Assembly (NCBI GenBank): GCA_021792315.1
Contig: JAJYUX010000003.1
Location: forward strand, 1 to 49,863
Origin: an archaeon
GTDB taxonomy: Archaea > Thermoproteota > Nitrososphaeria > Nitrososphaerales > CADDZS01
Length of the DNA stretch: 49,863 bases
Reading direction: 5' to 3'
Shown: positions 16,730-25,452 of the stretch, piece after piece
How positions within the stretch are numbered: position 1 is the first letter of the stretch
Layout of the letters: each line of letters starts with the position of its first letter
Made by a program: the position numbers and the translations under genes
The notes under the pieces: generated by a model
What the model was told of the DNA's origin: nothing
Databases searched by the model: none
What the model saw: only the letters and a program-made list of their open reading frames with translations

Positions 16730-17329
16730 GTGTATTATAAAGGGGAAAAGATAGACAGACCTTCATTTCATCACAATGATTTCCATGGATATGGCGACAA
16801 GATAAAAAGAGAACTTGGAAAACATATTCCACGAAATAGAAAGCTTCGGGTCCTAGACATTGGGACAGGATTCGGGGCTGTGGCCGGCTTCCTATCAAAG
16901 CACTTGTCTAAGAGCAGCAAGCTCTGGACGGTGGATCCAGCGAGAGAAATGCTCGAAGGTGCGAAGATGATGCTGGCGAAAGAAGGACTAGACAAGCGGA
17001 TTCCGATTGAGTTCGTTAAGGCGGATGCTTCAAATCTCGATTTTGAAGATGGCTTCTTTGACATCGTAGTCTCAGTTATGGTGCTTCACCATGTTCAAGA
17101 TCTGAATTCCGTTCTGAAGGAATTGCTTCGGGTTCTGAAGAAGGGTGGAAAGTTGATACTGGTTGATTACGTTCCGAAAGCCAGCATGATACTGGAGTTT
17201 CATAGGAGACACGCTGAATCGGATTTCTTCGAACCCAAAATGGTCGCCGAATCCATAAAGCAGATTGGCTCTGTAAAAGTGAGACTGAAGAATGCTAAAT
17301 TATGGTATCTAGTAGAGTCTGTAAAATGA
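16730..17329 (+). CDS. Class I SAM-dependent methyltransferase (UbiE/Methyltransf_11 type)
   Basis: 199 residues. Motif I is LRVLDIGTGFGAVAGFL, the acidic motif II is LWTVDPAREM, post-I ADASNLDFEDGFFDIVVSVM and motif III LLRVLKKGGKLILVDYVPK. All SAM-binding motifs of the UbiE-like family are present. The start is a GTG at 16730; an upstream ATG at 16707 is out of frame. The gene follows the UbiD remnant, and UbiE- plus UbiD-type genes are linked in quinone pathways, so an ancestral quinone role is possible but unproven. Small-molecule C-, N- or O-methylation fits equally. Confidence 0.85.
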   Translation: MYYKGEKIDRPSFHHNDFHGYGDKIKRELGKHIPRNRKLRVLDIGTGFGAVAGFLSKHLSKSSKLWTVDPAREMLEGAKMMLAKEGLDKRIPIEFVKADASNLDFEDGFFDIVVSVMVLHHVQDLNSVLKELLRVLKKGGKLILVDYVPKASMILEFHRRHAESDFFEPKMVAESIKQIGSVKVRLKNAKLWYLVESVK

Positions 17330-17476
17330 CTTCCAGTCTCAGATTAATCTAGCAGAGATTCAGGAAGCTTCTAGGAAAAAGTGTAAATCAACTTCTCGAC
17401 ATGCAATTGGAAGTCGAACACTTCCATGATTCTAAATTCACATAAATTCTCAAAGCGGTCTAGAGATGGTCTTGCG

Positions 17477-18652
17477 ATGAACTCAAAGGCAGTTCTCGGA
17501 GTAGCCGTTGTCATTGCGCTGCTTGCGGTGGCATCATTGATTATCCTGGTCCCCTCTATTGGTTCATCTGCTGATCCGACTCCAAAGACTGTGACCCAAA
17601 CTCAGACTATCACTTCGGTAGTAAACTTGGGGAATGAAAGCTCCTCAGGATTAGATCCTGCAGCAATCTATAGTTACGCGAATGAAAGCCTAGTGACTTT
17701 AGAGGGTGTTCAAACTACAACTACGAACACAATATTCGGCCCGCAAACTACCCAAGCGACCGTTCTGGGTTCGGGTTTTGTCATCAATTACTCAAACAAG
17801 TACTATATTGTGACCAACTATCACGTGGCTGGTACCACGGCGAATCTGACACTGACTTTTTGGGACGGCAATTCTTACACTGCACAGGTTATAGGATCTG
17901 ATCCTTACAGTGATTTGGCAATAGTGACAGCTCCATCAGCTCCAGTGTCAGAGTTTCATCCTCTGACACTAGTTACTTCATCCTCGCTAAGAGTTGGACA
18001 GTACATTTTGGCCATTGGGAATCCGTACGGCCTGTCGGGCACGGAGACATTCGGAATCATAAGCCAGCTGGGGGAGACGATACAAGACCAGACGGCGGGC
18101 AACTTTAGCATTGCAGACGTAATTCAGTTTAGCGCGCCAATAAACCCAGGCAACTCTGGGGGAGCGCTACTGAATTCCAATGGCAATGTCGTCGGAATAA
18201 CTACAGCCACCGTAAGTGGCTCGCAAGGAATAGGATTTGCGATTCCTTCCGACACTATTATCAGAGAACTCCCGTCGTTGATCACAAGCGGATCGTACAC
18301 TAGACACGCATATCTCGGAATAGTAGAAGTCGATATGAACTATCAGCTCGCTCAGGCAACTGGTGCGAATGTGACATATGGTGCTCTAATCGAGACAATA
18401 GTACAGGGGGGCCCCGCTGCCACGGCTGGTCTTCACGGCGGTTCGAAGATAGTTACAATTGAAGGAAATCAGTACCTTATTGGGGGAGACATCATTGTTG
18501 GAATCAACGGGACAAAGATAGTAAATGAGAACTCGCTTGCTAGTTATCTTGAAGGGCACACAGTAGCCGGTCAGAAAGTAATTCTCGAAATCATTAGAGG
18601 AGGGCAATACATGTCTGTCACGCTCACCCTGGGAGCCCGGCCCGCTATCTAG
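17477..18652 (+). CDS. Membrane-anchored HtrA/DegP-like serine protease with PDZ domain
   Basis: 391 residues from the ATG at 17477 (an in-frame ATG at 17426 would add 17 basic residues). An N-terminal hydrophobic segment (AVLGVAVVIALLAVASLIIL) serves as signal anchor. The trypsin-like domain has His116 (TNYHVAG), Asp146 (DPYSDLAIV) and Ser227 (NPGNSGGALL). A PDZ domain follows at about 275-385 (HAYLGI, GGPAATAGLHGGSKI, GDIIVGINGTKI). A Thr-rich linker lies between anchor and protease. It probably faces outside the cell and degrades damaged surface proteins. It appears monocistronic. Confidence 0.93.
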   Translation: MNSKAVLGVAVVIALLAVASLIILVPSIGSSADPTPKTVTQTQTITSVVNLGNESSSGLDPAAIYSYANESLVTLEGVQTTTTNTIFGPQTTQATVLGSGFVINYSNKYYIVTNYHVAGTTANLTLTFWDGNSYTAQVIGSDPYSDLAIVTAPSAPVSEFHPLTLVTSSSLRVGQYILAIGNPYGLSGTETFGIISQLGETIQDQTAGNFSIADVIQFSAPINPGNSGGALLNSNGNVVGITTATVSGSQGIGFAIPSDTIIRELPSLITSGSYTRHAYLGIVEVDMNYQLAQATGANVTYGALIETIVQGGPAATAGLHGGSKIVTIEGNQYLIGGDIIVGINGTKIVNENSLASYLEGHTVAGQKVILEIIRGGQYMSVTLTLGARPAI

Positions 18653-18858
18653 AGCTGAATCGATCTAACGACTTGACTCTCGGCGCTCATTAACAGTGAT
18701 ATTATTTCACGATTTCTCGACTCCCAATACATTGACGATCTGCCATCTGACAATATTAAGAATTGAAAAAAGTGATGCGAATTGAACAGAGGGCATGACG
18801 GGACGCGCTCCGTTACAATTTTTAGTCGGTATTTGGAAGTCACAGATCGGGATCACAT

Positions 18859-19551
18859 GTGACATCCTTTACGCCAACGACTGATTCTATACCTGCGCTA
18901 AGAGTTTCAAACGCATATCTGTTTCAGTCAAGCGGGACCGAGATTGTACTGATTGATTCGGGGTTGCCGGGTAACGCGAAAAGAATAGCAGATTTTATGA
19001 AATCAAGAGATATTGAACCAAAGTCACTCGCATTGATACTTCTCACGCATCCGGATATTGATCACTCCGGAAGCGTCTGGGAGCTGAAGGAAAAATACTG
19101 TCCCAATACAAGAGTCGCTATTCATGAGGTGGATGCTCCAAGACTATCAGGAGAGAAGAAGCTGAAAGAGATGAAGGGTATCCAGGGATTCATGATGGGA
19201 GCGGTGAGCCCGTTTATGAAGTTTCATCCAGTCAAGCCAGACATCTTGCTGAAAGACAACGAGGATATAGCAGATCTCCATGTGATTCATGCACCTGGCC
19301 ACACACTAGGAAGTGTTTGCTTCTATTACAAGAAAGAGCGCTCTCTCTTCTCAGGGGACACTTTGATCACCGATTCTAACAATAACGTAGTTTACTCAGG
19401 CAAGTCAATGTCATACGACTTGGAAATGACTAAGAGATCCGTGCAGTCGAAACTGAAAGACCTGGATTTGGACATGATATTTCCAGGACATGGATCCGCC
19501 GTTGCCTCAGGAGCGTCCGAAAAAATCCGAATGCTTTGCACGCAGTCGTGA
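18859..19551 (+). CDS. MBL-fold metallo-hydrolase
   Basis: 230 residues from a GTG. The metal motif is THPDIDHSGS (HxDxDH variant, second His replaced by Asp as in many archaeal MBL proteins), followed by HAPGHTLGS, FSGDTLI and the C-terminal FPGHGS. These include most ligands for a dinuclear metal site. A hydroxyacylglutathione hydrolase-like or general thioesterase role is possible; the substrate is not indicated by neighbours. It lies between the HtrA-like gene and the convergent argF. Confidence 0.85.
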   Translation: MTSFTPTTDSIPALRVSNAYLFQSSGTEIVLIDSGLPGNAKRIADFMKSRDIEPKSLALILLTHPDIDHSGSVWELKEKYCPNTRVAIHEVDAPRLSGEKKLKEMKGIQGFMMGAVSPFMKFHPVKPDILLKDNEDIADLHVIHAPGHTLGSVCFYYKKERSLFSGDTLITDSNNNVVYSGKSMSYDLEMTKRSVQSKLKDLDLDMIFPGHGSAVASGASEKIRMLCTQS

Positions 19552-19604
19552 TTCGATGTGATTAAGGCGGTTGAGAATTGAGCTATAGACCTTTTCGTCG
19601 TCTT

Positions 19605-20582
19605 CTAGACTCGATCAGATGCAAATTGGTTCATCATCATGTAGAGAACAGCTTTTTGGGCATGGAGTCTGTTCTCAGCTTCCTGCCAGACCCAGGATTG
19701 TGGCCCATCGATCACTGATTCAGTCACTTCTTCTCCTCTGTGGGCTGGAAGACAGTGTAGGAATATTGCATCCCTCTTCGCTTTTCTCATCAGATTCTCG
19801 TTCACCTGGTACTTTGGGAAGAATTTCTTCATGCGTTCGCTTCTCTCTTCTTCGTCGCCCATGGATACGAATGTATCTGTGGTAATAACGTCAGCGTCTG
19901 CGGCTGCCTCCGATGGTGATTCCATGACTTGAATGATCGAACCACTCTTCTCAGCTTCCCGTTTTGCGACCGAAATCGCTTCAGGCAAGGGAGCGTAATT
20001 CTTGGGACAGGCAATGCTAATGTGGGAACCAGACAGAGAGGCCGCAATTAGTAGCGAGTTGCACACGTTGTTTCCATCGCCTATCCATGCGATTTTGATT
20101 CCCTTCAGTCTGCGTTTGTGCTGTCTTATTGTGAGCATATCAGCAATCGATTGACAAGGGTGGTACTTATCCGAAAGTGCATTAATGACTGGAACTCTGG
20201 AGGCTTTTGTATATGCTTCCAGCGTTTGATGTGAAGCGACGCGAGCGGCCACTGCATGACAGAACCTAGATAGCACCCTTGTTGTATCTTCGGCTGTTTC
20301 ACCTCTTGACGATTGAATCTCGCCTGCATTGAGAACTACAGCATGACCTCCAAGTTCGAACATCGCTACCTCAAACGAAACTCTCGTTCTGGTGCTCGGT
20401 CTTTCAAGCACTAGTGCCAGAGAAGTTCTAGGAACTCTGTGCTTGAATCGTTGCTGCACTCGTTCCACCTTGAAAGTGTCAGCTAGGTCAAGAATGGCTT
20501 TGAACTCGAACGATGTCAATTCGCCTAGAGATAATAGATTCTTCTTTAACCCTATTGGAAGCCGAGTAGTTGAGGTTGTCAC
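19605..20582 (-). CDS. argF: Ornithine carbamoyltransferase
   Basis: 325 residues. The carbamoyl-phosphate motif STRTRVSFEVAMFELGG and the ornithine motif HCLPAHRGEEV are both present, as are RFCHAVAARVASHQTLE and WIGDGNNVCNSLL. It makes citrulline from ornithine and carbamoyl phosphate in arginine synthesis. The start is a GTG at 20582 that directly abuts the TGA of the ACT-domain gene (0 nt between), so the two are co-transcribed and translationally linked. The operon is divergent from argG. Confidence 0.97.
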   Translation of the reverse strand: MTTSTTRLPIGLKKNLLSLGELTSFEFKAILDLADTFKVERVQQRFKHRVPRTSLALVLERPSTRTRVSFEVAMFELGGHAVVLNAGEIQSSRGETAEDTTRVLSRFCHAVAARVASHQTLEAYTKASRVPVINALSDKYHPCQSIADMLTIRQHKRRLKGIKIAWIGDGNNVCNSLLIAASLSGSHISIACPKNYAPLPEAISVAKREAEKSGSIIQVMESPSEAAADADVITTDTFVSMGDEEERSERMKKFFPKYQVNENLMRKAKRDAIFLHCLPAHRGEEVTESVIDGPQSWVWQEAENRLHAQKAVLYMMMNQFASDRV

Positions 20583-21275
20583 TCAAATTGCAACTCTTTG
20601 GCGTCTTTTGGATCGAGCACGACAATCTGATATCAAGTCGGTGAGAACTGAGAAAGTTCTGGCGACCTCTTCCATTCTGATAACTACAATCGTGTCAGTA
20701 AAGCAGCTCACGGTGTCCTCGATGTTGATGTGATTCTCGGCGATCTTTGCATAAATAGCTAGAACCACACCGGGGGTGCGAACAATCTCTGTCGGACTGT
20801 GAACAATGATCGCCGCTAGGTTTGTCTGCTCATCTAGGACATAGTTGTCATTGAATCTCCTGTGTATCTCTCCCAGAAGCTTCTGGTCGAATATCAGTGT
20901 AATCGCAGAATTACTCTCGGATATCTGCAGAAACTCCTCTTGGTAAGTGGCCATCACGTTTCTCGCTGCTTCGAGTGACCTTTTACTCTTCTCCAGATTG
21001 AGTTTGGCCACGTCCGTTCTAACGTTCACGACACTTCCAGCCATCACCCCTTCGATTCCTCCCTGCGCCTGTTGCAACCGAGGTTTCACTCTCTTGACAG
21101 AGGTGATCAAGGACTCAAAGTTCACTTTTCTTCCGATATCACGTTCAACTTTTGGTTTTATGAGGCGAGCAATAGCTGTATAGTTTCCATATCTTCTACC
21201 AAGTGCGTCCTGCAAAGAAAGATCGTTATCGATCACTTCCTTGACTGTTTTGGATATGGAAACGTCGCTGACCAA
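20583..21275 (-). CDS. ACT-like domain protein with HTH-like N-terminus, candidate arginine regulator
   Basis: 230 residues from a TTG at 21275. Residues 1-65 are helical and wHTH-like (VKEVIDNDLSLQDALGRRYG, YTAIARLIKPKVERDIGRKV). About 75-125 may form a coiled coil or dimerisation segment. The C-terminal 130-215 look like an ACT-type ligand domain, with NLAAIIVHSPTEIVRTPGVV and IAENHINIEDTVSCFTDT strongly ACT-like. I know this only as an archaeal conserved protein. Its place between argF and divergent argG, with an inverted repeat over its own promoter, suggests an amino-acid-sensing regulator of arginine genes (inference). A non-DNA-binding allosteric partner is the alternative. Confidence 0.8.
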   Translation of the reverse strand: MVSDVSISKTVKEVIDNDLSLQDALGRRYGNYTAIARLIKPKVERDIGRKVNFESLITSVKRVKPRLQQAQGGIEGVMAGSVVNVRTDVAKLNLEKSKRSLEAARNVMATYQEEFLQISESNSAITLIFDQKLLGEIHRRFNDNYVLDEQTNLAAIIVHSPTEIVRTPGVVLAIYAKIAENHINIEDTVSCFTDTIVVIRMEEVARTFSVLTDLISDCRARSKRRQRVAI

Positions 21276-21279
21276 TATG

Positions 21280-21312
21280 GGTCATTCCTGACTGATAACG
21301 TTACTAATGACC
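21280..21312. promoter_or_regulatory. Inverted repeat in the argF-operon/argG divergent promoter region
   Basis: Arms GGTCATT (21280-21286) and AATGACC (21306-21312) are perfect, with an inner palindrome TAACGTTA (21296-21303). The repeat lies between the TTG of the ACT-domain gene and the argG TATA-like box TTATAAAAG at about 21318-21326. Binding there could control both directions. Confidence 0.5.
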
Positions 21313-21361
21313 GGAAGTTATAAAAGAGTATTGCAAGAAATTTGCTCTTGCGGTCAATAAT

Positions 21362-22612
21362 TTGGCAGGCAAAGTTGTCCTTGCATACTCGGGAGGCCTA
21401 GACACTTCAGTCGCAATAAAATGGATTGAGGAAAAGTACGGATTAGATGTTGTAACTTGCACAGTCGACATTGGTCAGCATGAAGACCTAAATGGAATCG
21501 GCGAAAGGGGAAAGAAGATCGGCGCCGTTAACCATTATCAGATCGACGCAAAGAAGGAATTCGCCGTGGATTACGTCTTTCCGAGCATAAAGGCGAACAG
21601 CTTGTACGAGGGCTCTTACCCTCTCAGCACATCTCTTGCTAGGCCACTTCTGGCGGAGAAACTAGTACTAGTAGCAAAGAAGGAGAATGCTGTTGCGGTA
21701 GCCCATGGATGTACCGGCAAGGGAAACGATCAGGTTCGATTTGATGTAACCATCAAAACAATGAATCCCAAACTCAAGATTATTGCCCCAGTTCGAGAGT
21801 GGAATCTTAACAGGGAAGATGAGATTAGATACGCGCAGAGCCACGGAATCCCAGTGAAGGCTAAAAAGTCGATTTTCTCTACTGACCAGAACTTGTGGGG
21901 AAGATCAATCGAAGCTGGACCGTTGGAAGATCCTTTCTTCGAGCCCCCTGATGAAGCGTTCGAATGGTGCGTTCCCGCAAAGAATGCTCCCGACAGAGCG
22001 GAGTATCTCTCTATAGAGTTTGCAAAGGGAATCCCTGTCTTGGTGGACGGAAAGAGACTACCTCCAGTAGATCTGATACAATACGTTAACCAGAAAGCGG
22101 GGTCAAATGGATTTGGCGTTATCGATCATATAGAAGATCGCGTCGTAGGACTGAAGTCGCGGGAGACATATGAGTGTCCTGCTGCTTTGACGCTCATTGC
22201 CGCACACAAAGACCTTGAGAAGCTTGTACTGACAAGACAGGAGCTTGCTTTCGAATCGAGAGTTGACGAAGAATGGGCCTGGCTAGTATATTCTGGACTC
22301 TGGTTGGAACCACTTCGAAATGCTCTTGATGCTTTCATTGATACGTTGCAGCAACGAGTAAACGGCACGGTCAAGGTGAAATTCTACAAAGGTGGAATGC
22401 GGGTCGTCGGTCGCAAGTCTAAGAACTCATTATATCAACACAAACTTTCAACCTTCGGACGTTCATCCACTTTTGATCAGAACTCTGCGCTAGGATTCAT
22501 TGAGCTATGGGGACTTTCGTCAAGAGTTGCAAACGAACGCCTCAACGCAAAGAGAAAAACAAATCCACTGGTTCTAGCGACGTCCGGCCAGGGAAAACGG
22601 GCTTACGTCTGA
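21362..22612 (+). CDS. argG: Argininosuccinate synthase
   Basis: 416 residues starting at a TTG (MAGKVVLAYSGGLDTSVAIK). The N-type ATP pyrophosphatase P-loop YSGGLDTS is at residues 9-16; TCTVDIGQHEDL, VAHGCTGKGNDQVRFD and KKSIFSTDQNLWGRSIEAG are classic signature regions. It condenses citrulline and aspartate with ATP. The TTG is supported by the family N-terminus beginning right at KVVLAYSGG and by the TATA-like box about 40 nt upstream. It is the first gene of argG-argH-lysW-argX. Confidence 0.98.
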   Translation: MAGKVVLAYSGGLDTSVAIKWIEEKYGLDVVTCTVDIGQHEDLNGIGERGKKIGAVNHYQIDAKKEFAVDYVFPSIKANSLYEGSYPLSTSLARPLLAEKLVLVAKKENAVAVAHGCTGKGNDQVRFDVTIKTMNPKLKIIAPVREWNLNREDEIRYAQSHGIPVKAKKSIFSTDQNLWGRSIEAGPLEDPFFEPPDEAFEWCVPAKNAPDRAEYLSIEFAKGIPVLVDGKRLPPVDLIQYVNQKAGSNGFGVIDHIEDRVVGLKSRETYECPAALTLIAAHKDLEKLVLTRQELAFESRVDEEWAWLVYSGLWLEPLRNALDAFIDTLQQRVNGTVKVKFYKGGMRVVGRKSKNSLYQHKLSTFGRSSTFDQNSALGFIELWGLSSRVANERLNAKRKTNPLVLATSGQGKRAYV

Positions 22613-22698
22613 ACAGCTCTTTCAAAAATAATGTGGATCAGCGCGGGTTTGTTCCTGAGAATGTGTTTCACCAGTTCTTTCTAGAAAGGATTTCAAAG

Positions 22699-24240
22699 AT
22701 GACCAAAAAGAAAAAAGGCGGTGACATTCTTCACGCAGGCCGTCTGGGTATCTTCTCGCCCAGTGCTGCGAAGTATACATCATCAATAGACATCGATGGG
22801 AGATTAGCGAAGGCAGTCATCTCAATCAACTTGGCCCACGTTATCATGCTATGCGAGCAGGGTATAATGAATCCCAAAGTATGCTCTCAACTGCTCCGAG
22901 CCCTGAGACAGGTTCCTGGGAACCTTGAGATGAGCGAGGATCTAGAAGATGTGCACATGAATGTTGAGGACTATGTCATTTCTAATGTTGGAAAGGACGT
23001 AGGAGGGATGCTTAATCTAGGAAAGAGCCGAAATGACCAAGTTGCCACTGCCCTAAGAATTACACTTAGAGAGCAATTAATACTCATGGGGAGTTCGGTC
23101 ATCCTTCTCGAAAAGGCACTACTGACCCAGGCAGCAAAGAACTCTGGCGTGCCAATGCCAGGATACACCCACCTTCAGAGGGGTCAGACTGTTACGGTCG
23201 GACACCAAATGCTGGCCCATTTCGATTCGCTCGATCGGAATTTCTCGAGAATGATAGACTGCTATCTGCGCGTGAATGTTTCTCCGATGGGTGCGGGAGC
23301 TCTAGCTTCGACGGGTTTTGACATAGATCGAGAAAGAGTGGCTGATCTATTGGGTTTTGACGATATACTTGAGAATTCCTTGGATGCAGTCTCTTCGCGG
23401 GATTTTGCTACAGAAGCAATATACCTGTGTGCTCAACTCATGACAGATTTGAGCAAACTTGCCGAAGAGATCATCCTCTGGACAACAAAAGAGTTCTCGT
23501 TTGCCGAGATTTCTGATAAACACGCATCAACTTCAAGCATGATGCCTCAAAAGAAAAATGCGATCGTTCCAGAGATATTCAGGGCTAGAACCAGTCAGGT
23601 TTTGGGTGACCTCGTGGGAGCCTTCGGACTACTGAAGGCTTTGCCACTGAGTTACAATCTTGACCTTCAGGAGCTGACCAGAAACTTGTGGTCGGCGATA
23701 GACAAGACGATTACTTCTGTTTCAATGCTCGGAGAGGTCGTAAACTCGATGAAATTCAATCCTAAGGTACTGCTTAATGCCACTCAATCCGATGATTTTC
23801 TCTACGCGACCGAGCTCGCGGATTACTTGGTCAGAGAATTCGGTATTCCGTTTCGAGAAGCTCACGGAAGAGTGGGCAGGCTCGTGAAGATATGTTCTGC
23901 GAAGTCGTGCCAACTAAGAGACCTCAATATCAATGAAATCTCAGAGACTTTGGGGATTACTATCTCGAAGGACAAACTGAATTCTATCTTGGACCCAATG
24001 CAGACATTACTTCGTAGGAGGGCATCAGGTTCTCCCAATCCGAAACTCGTTCTGGCAGCATCCAAGGCAAGGTTCGCGGAGATTGGAAAGCACGAAAAAT
24101 CAATACATGCTTTGAATTCCAGCCTTGCCAAATCGCAAAAGATCCTTGAGTCGACTGCTTTGAGTTTCACTAAGACTGTGGGACCAAGACGCAAAGCGAA
24201 GGTTTTAGAAGGTGCATCCCCGTCGGAGGTGAAAAAGTAG
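22699..24240 (+). CDS. argH: Argininosuccinate lyase
   Basis: 513 residues from the ATG at 22699, preceded by an AGAAAGGA-type Shine-Dalgarno sequence at about 22683-22690. The frame stays open upstream into argG, but those residues are basic and unlike any lyase. Signatures: DVHMNVEDYVI, GKSRNDQVATALR, TPGYTHLQRGQ-like YTHLQRGQ, and TSSMMPQKKNAIVPEIFRAR (fumarase/aspartase superfamily GSSxMPxKxN loop). It cleaves argininosuccinate to arginine and fumarate. Its C-terminal tail of about 25 residues (SFTKTVGPRRKAKVLEGA) is basic and extra. The lysW start follows 3 nt after the stop. Confidence 0.97.
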   Translation: MTKKKKGGDILHAGRLGIFSPSAAKYTSSIDIDGRLAKAVISINLAHVIMLCEQGIMNPKVCSQLLRALRQVPGNLEMSEDLEDVHMNVEDYVISNVGKDVGGMLNLGKSRNDQVATALRITLREQLILMGSSVILLEKALLTQAAKNSGVPMPGYTHLQRGQTVTVGHQMLAHFDSLDRNFSRMIDCYLRVNVSPMGAGALASTGFDIDRERVADLLGFDDILENSLDAVSSRDFATEAIYLCAQLMTDLSKLAEEIILWTTKEFSFAEISDKHASTSSMMPQKKNAIVPEIFRARTSQVLGDLVGAFGLLKALPLSYNLDLQELTRNLWSAIDKTITSVSMLGEVVNSMKFNPKVLLNATQSDDFLYATELADYLVREFGIPFREAHGRVGRLVKICSAKSCQLRDLNINEISETLGITISKDKLNSILDPMQTLLRRRASGSPNPKLVLAASKARFAEIGKHEKSIHALNSSLAKSQKILESTALSFTKTVGPRRKAKVLEGASPSEVKK

Positions 24241-24243
24241 ATA

Positions 24244-24417
24244 ATGGAAGCAAAATGTTTGGAATGCGAAGCTACAGTTCATGTCGAGGAAGATGCAGTG
24301 GTCGGGGAAATAATTACGTGCCCGGACTGCGGTGCGGATTACGAAGTAGCGTCACTGGATAACGGAACGGTCACGATCAAAGGAGCTGAAAGTGTGAAGG
24401 AAGATTGGGGGGAGTAA
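24244..24417 (+). CDS. lysW: LysW-type amino-group carrier protein
   Basis: 57 residues. A zinc ribbon is formed by C5-x2-C8 and C26-x2-C29 (TCPDCGADYEV), the body is strongly acidic, and the C-terminus is EDWGE, whose last Glu is the known attachment point. LysW carries the growing intermediate of lysine and arginine synthesis in archaea: the terminal Glu gamma-carboxyl is joined to glutamate or aminoadipate. It sits 3 nt after argH and is immediately followed by the ligase gene (0 nt gap), so it works with that enzyme. Confidence 0.95.
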   Translation: MEAKCLECEATVHVEEDAVVGEIITCPDCGADYEVASLDNGTVTIKGAESVKEDWGE

Positions 24418-25305
24418 GTGGTGACTGAGAAATCAGTTGGAATACTATTCGATAGAATACGGTGGGAAGAAAAGGAGCTTGGACGTCAACTTGAGATGAA
24501 AGGCACATCGTATGATATGATCGATGCCAAAGCTCAAGTCCTGCCTTTGGACGATTCTCAGTTCTCTACACTCCCGCGCAAAGTACTTGTGAGATGCGTT
24601 AGTTTCTACAGAGGATTAAACGTGGCATCAGTCTACGAAGCTCATGACATCGAAGCTATAAACTCCAGCAGCATCCTTGATACATGTGGAAACAAGCTCC
24701 GTACGAGTCAGTTGTTGGCAAAACATGGAGTCCCGACTCCGAAAACGGTGGTCGCGTATTCCTCGGAGTGCGCAATGCAGGCAATGGAGACTATAGGTTT
24801 TCCATGTGTAATGAAACCTATAGTTGGAAGCTGGGGACGACAGGTCGTCCCTATCAGAGATCGGGAAACAGCAGAAGCTATGATTGAGATGAGAGATCAG
24901 CAGAGTGACTCGATGCAGACCATATTCTACATTCAAGAAATGATCAACAGACCTCCGAGGGATATTAGGTGCATAGTTGTTGGAGATCAGTTAGTTGCAT
25001 CAGTTTATCGCTATTCTGCGCCGGAGAATTGGAAGACTAATGTTGCGCTCGGAGGGCGAACGGAGGCGTGCGAAATTACGTCGGAGTTGGAAGAAACAGT
25101 TCTGAAGGCCGCCGGTGCAGTAGGAAAAGGGGTCCTAGGGATAGATTTGATGGAGAGGTCGGACTCCCAGCTAGTTGTTCACGAGGTGAATGGCACAGTG
25201 GAGTTCAAAGGCGCTCAGATGGCCACGTCCCAAAGCATAGCAAAGTTGATCGTCGACTACTTGCTTTCGCACAAGGAAGAAAGAGCGCACAAATTGAAGG
25301 CCTGA
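24418..25305 (+). CDS. argX: LysW-glutamate (or aminoadipate) ligase, ArgX/LysX family
   Basis: 295 residues of RimK-type ATP-grasp fold. It starts at a GTG (24418; a second GTG at 24421 is equally possible) right after the lysW stop. Visible segments: FDRIRWEEKEL, NSSSILDTCGNKLRTSQLLA, PCVMKPIVGSWGRQV (ATP binding), NRPPRDIRCIVVGDQLVASV and a metal-binding end VHEVNGTVEFKG. It ligates glutamate (ArgX) or aminoadipate (LysX) to LysW. The arginine-gene context favours ArgX, but thaumarchaeal enzymes may be bifunctional and I cannot assign specificity from residues with certainty. The remaining LysW-pathway genes (kinase, reductase, aminotransferase, deacylase) are not in the window. Confidence 0.9.
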   Translation: MVTEKSVGILFDRIRWEEKELGRQLEMKGTSYDMIDAKAQVLPLDDSQFSTLPRKVLVRCVSFYRGLNVASVYEAHDIEAINSSSILDTCGNKLRTSQLLAKHGVPTPKTVVAYSSECAMQAMETIGFPCVMKPIVGSWGRQVVPIRDRETAEAMIEMRDQQSDSMQTIFYIQEMINRPPRDIRCIVVGDQLVASVYRYSAPENWKTNVALGGRTEACEITSELEETVLKAAGAVGKGVLGIDLMERSDSQLVVHEVNGTVEFKGAQMATSQSIAKLIVDYLLSHKEERAHKLKA

Positions 25306-25452
25306 TAGCCCTTAGAGACGACGTACAAGGCAACGCTTTTCCGTAATGATTAAATGGAAAGCAACACTGCTCAACACCAATACATCTCGAATATCTGGAT
25401 TATTCTTATTCGGGATAAGATAGAAATAGTCTGAGCACAATAATAACGACTC

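Noticed and set aside
22507..22698. N-terminal extension of argH overlapping argG
   Set aside because: The residues are basic and unlike any lyase; the ATG at 22699 has a Shine-Dalgarno sequence and the family start.
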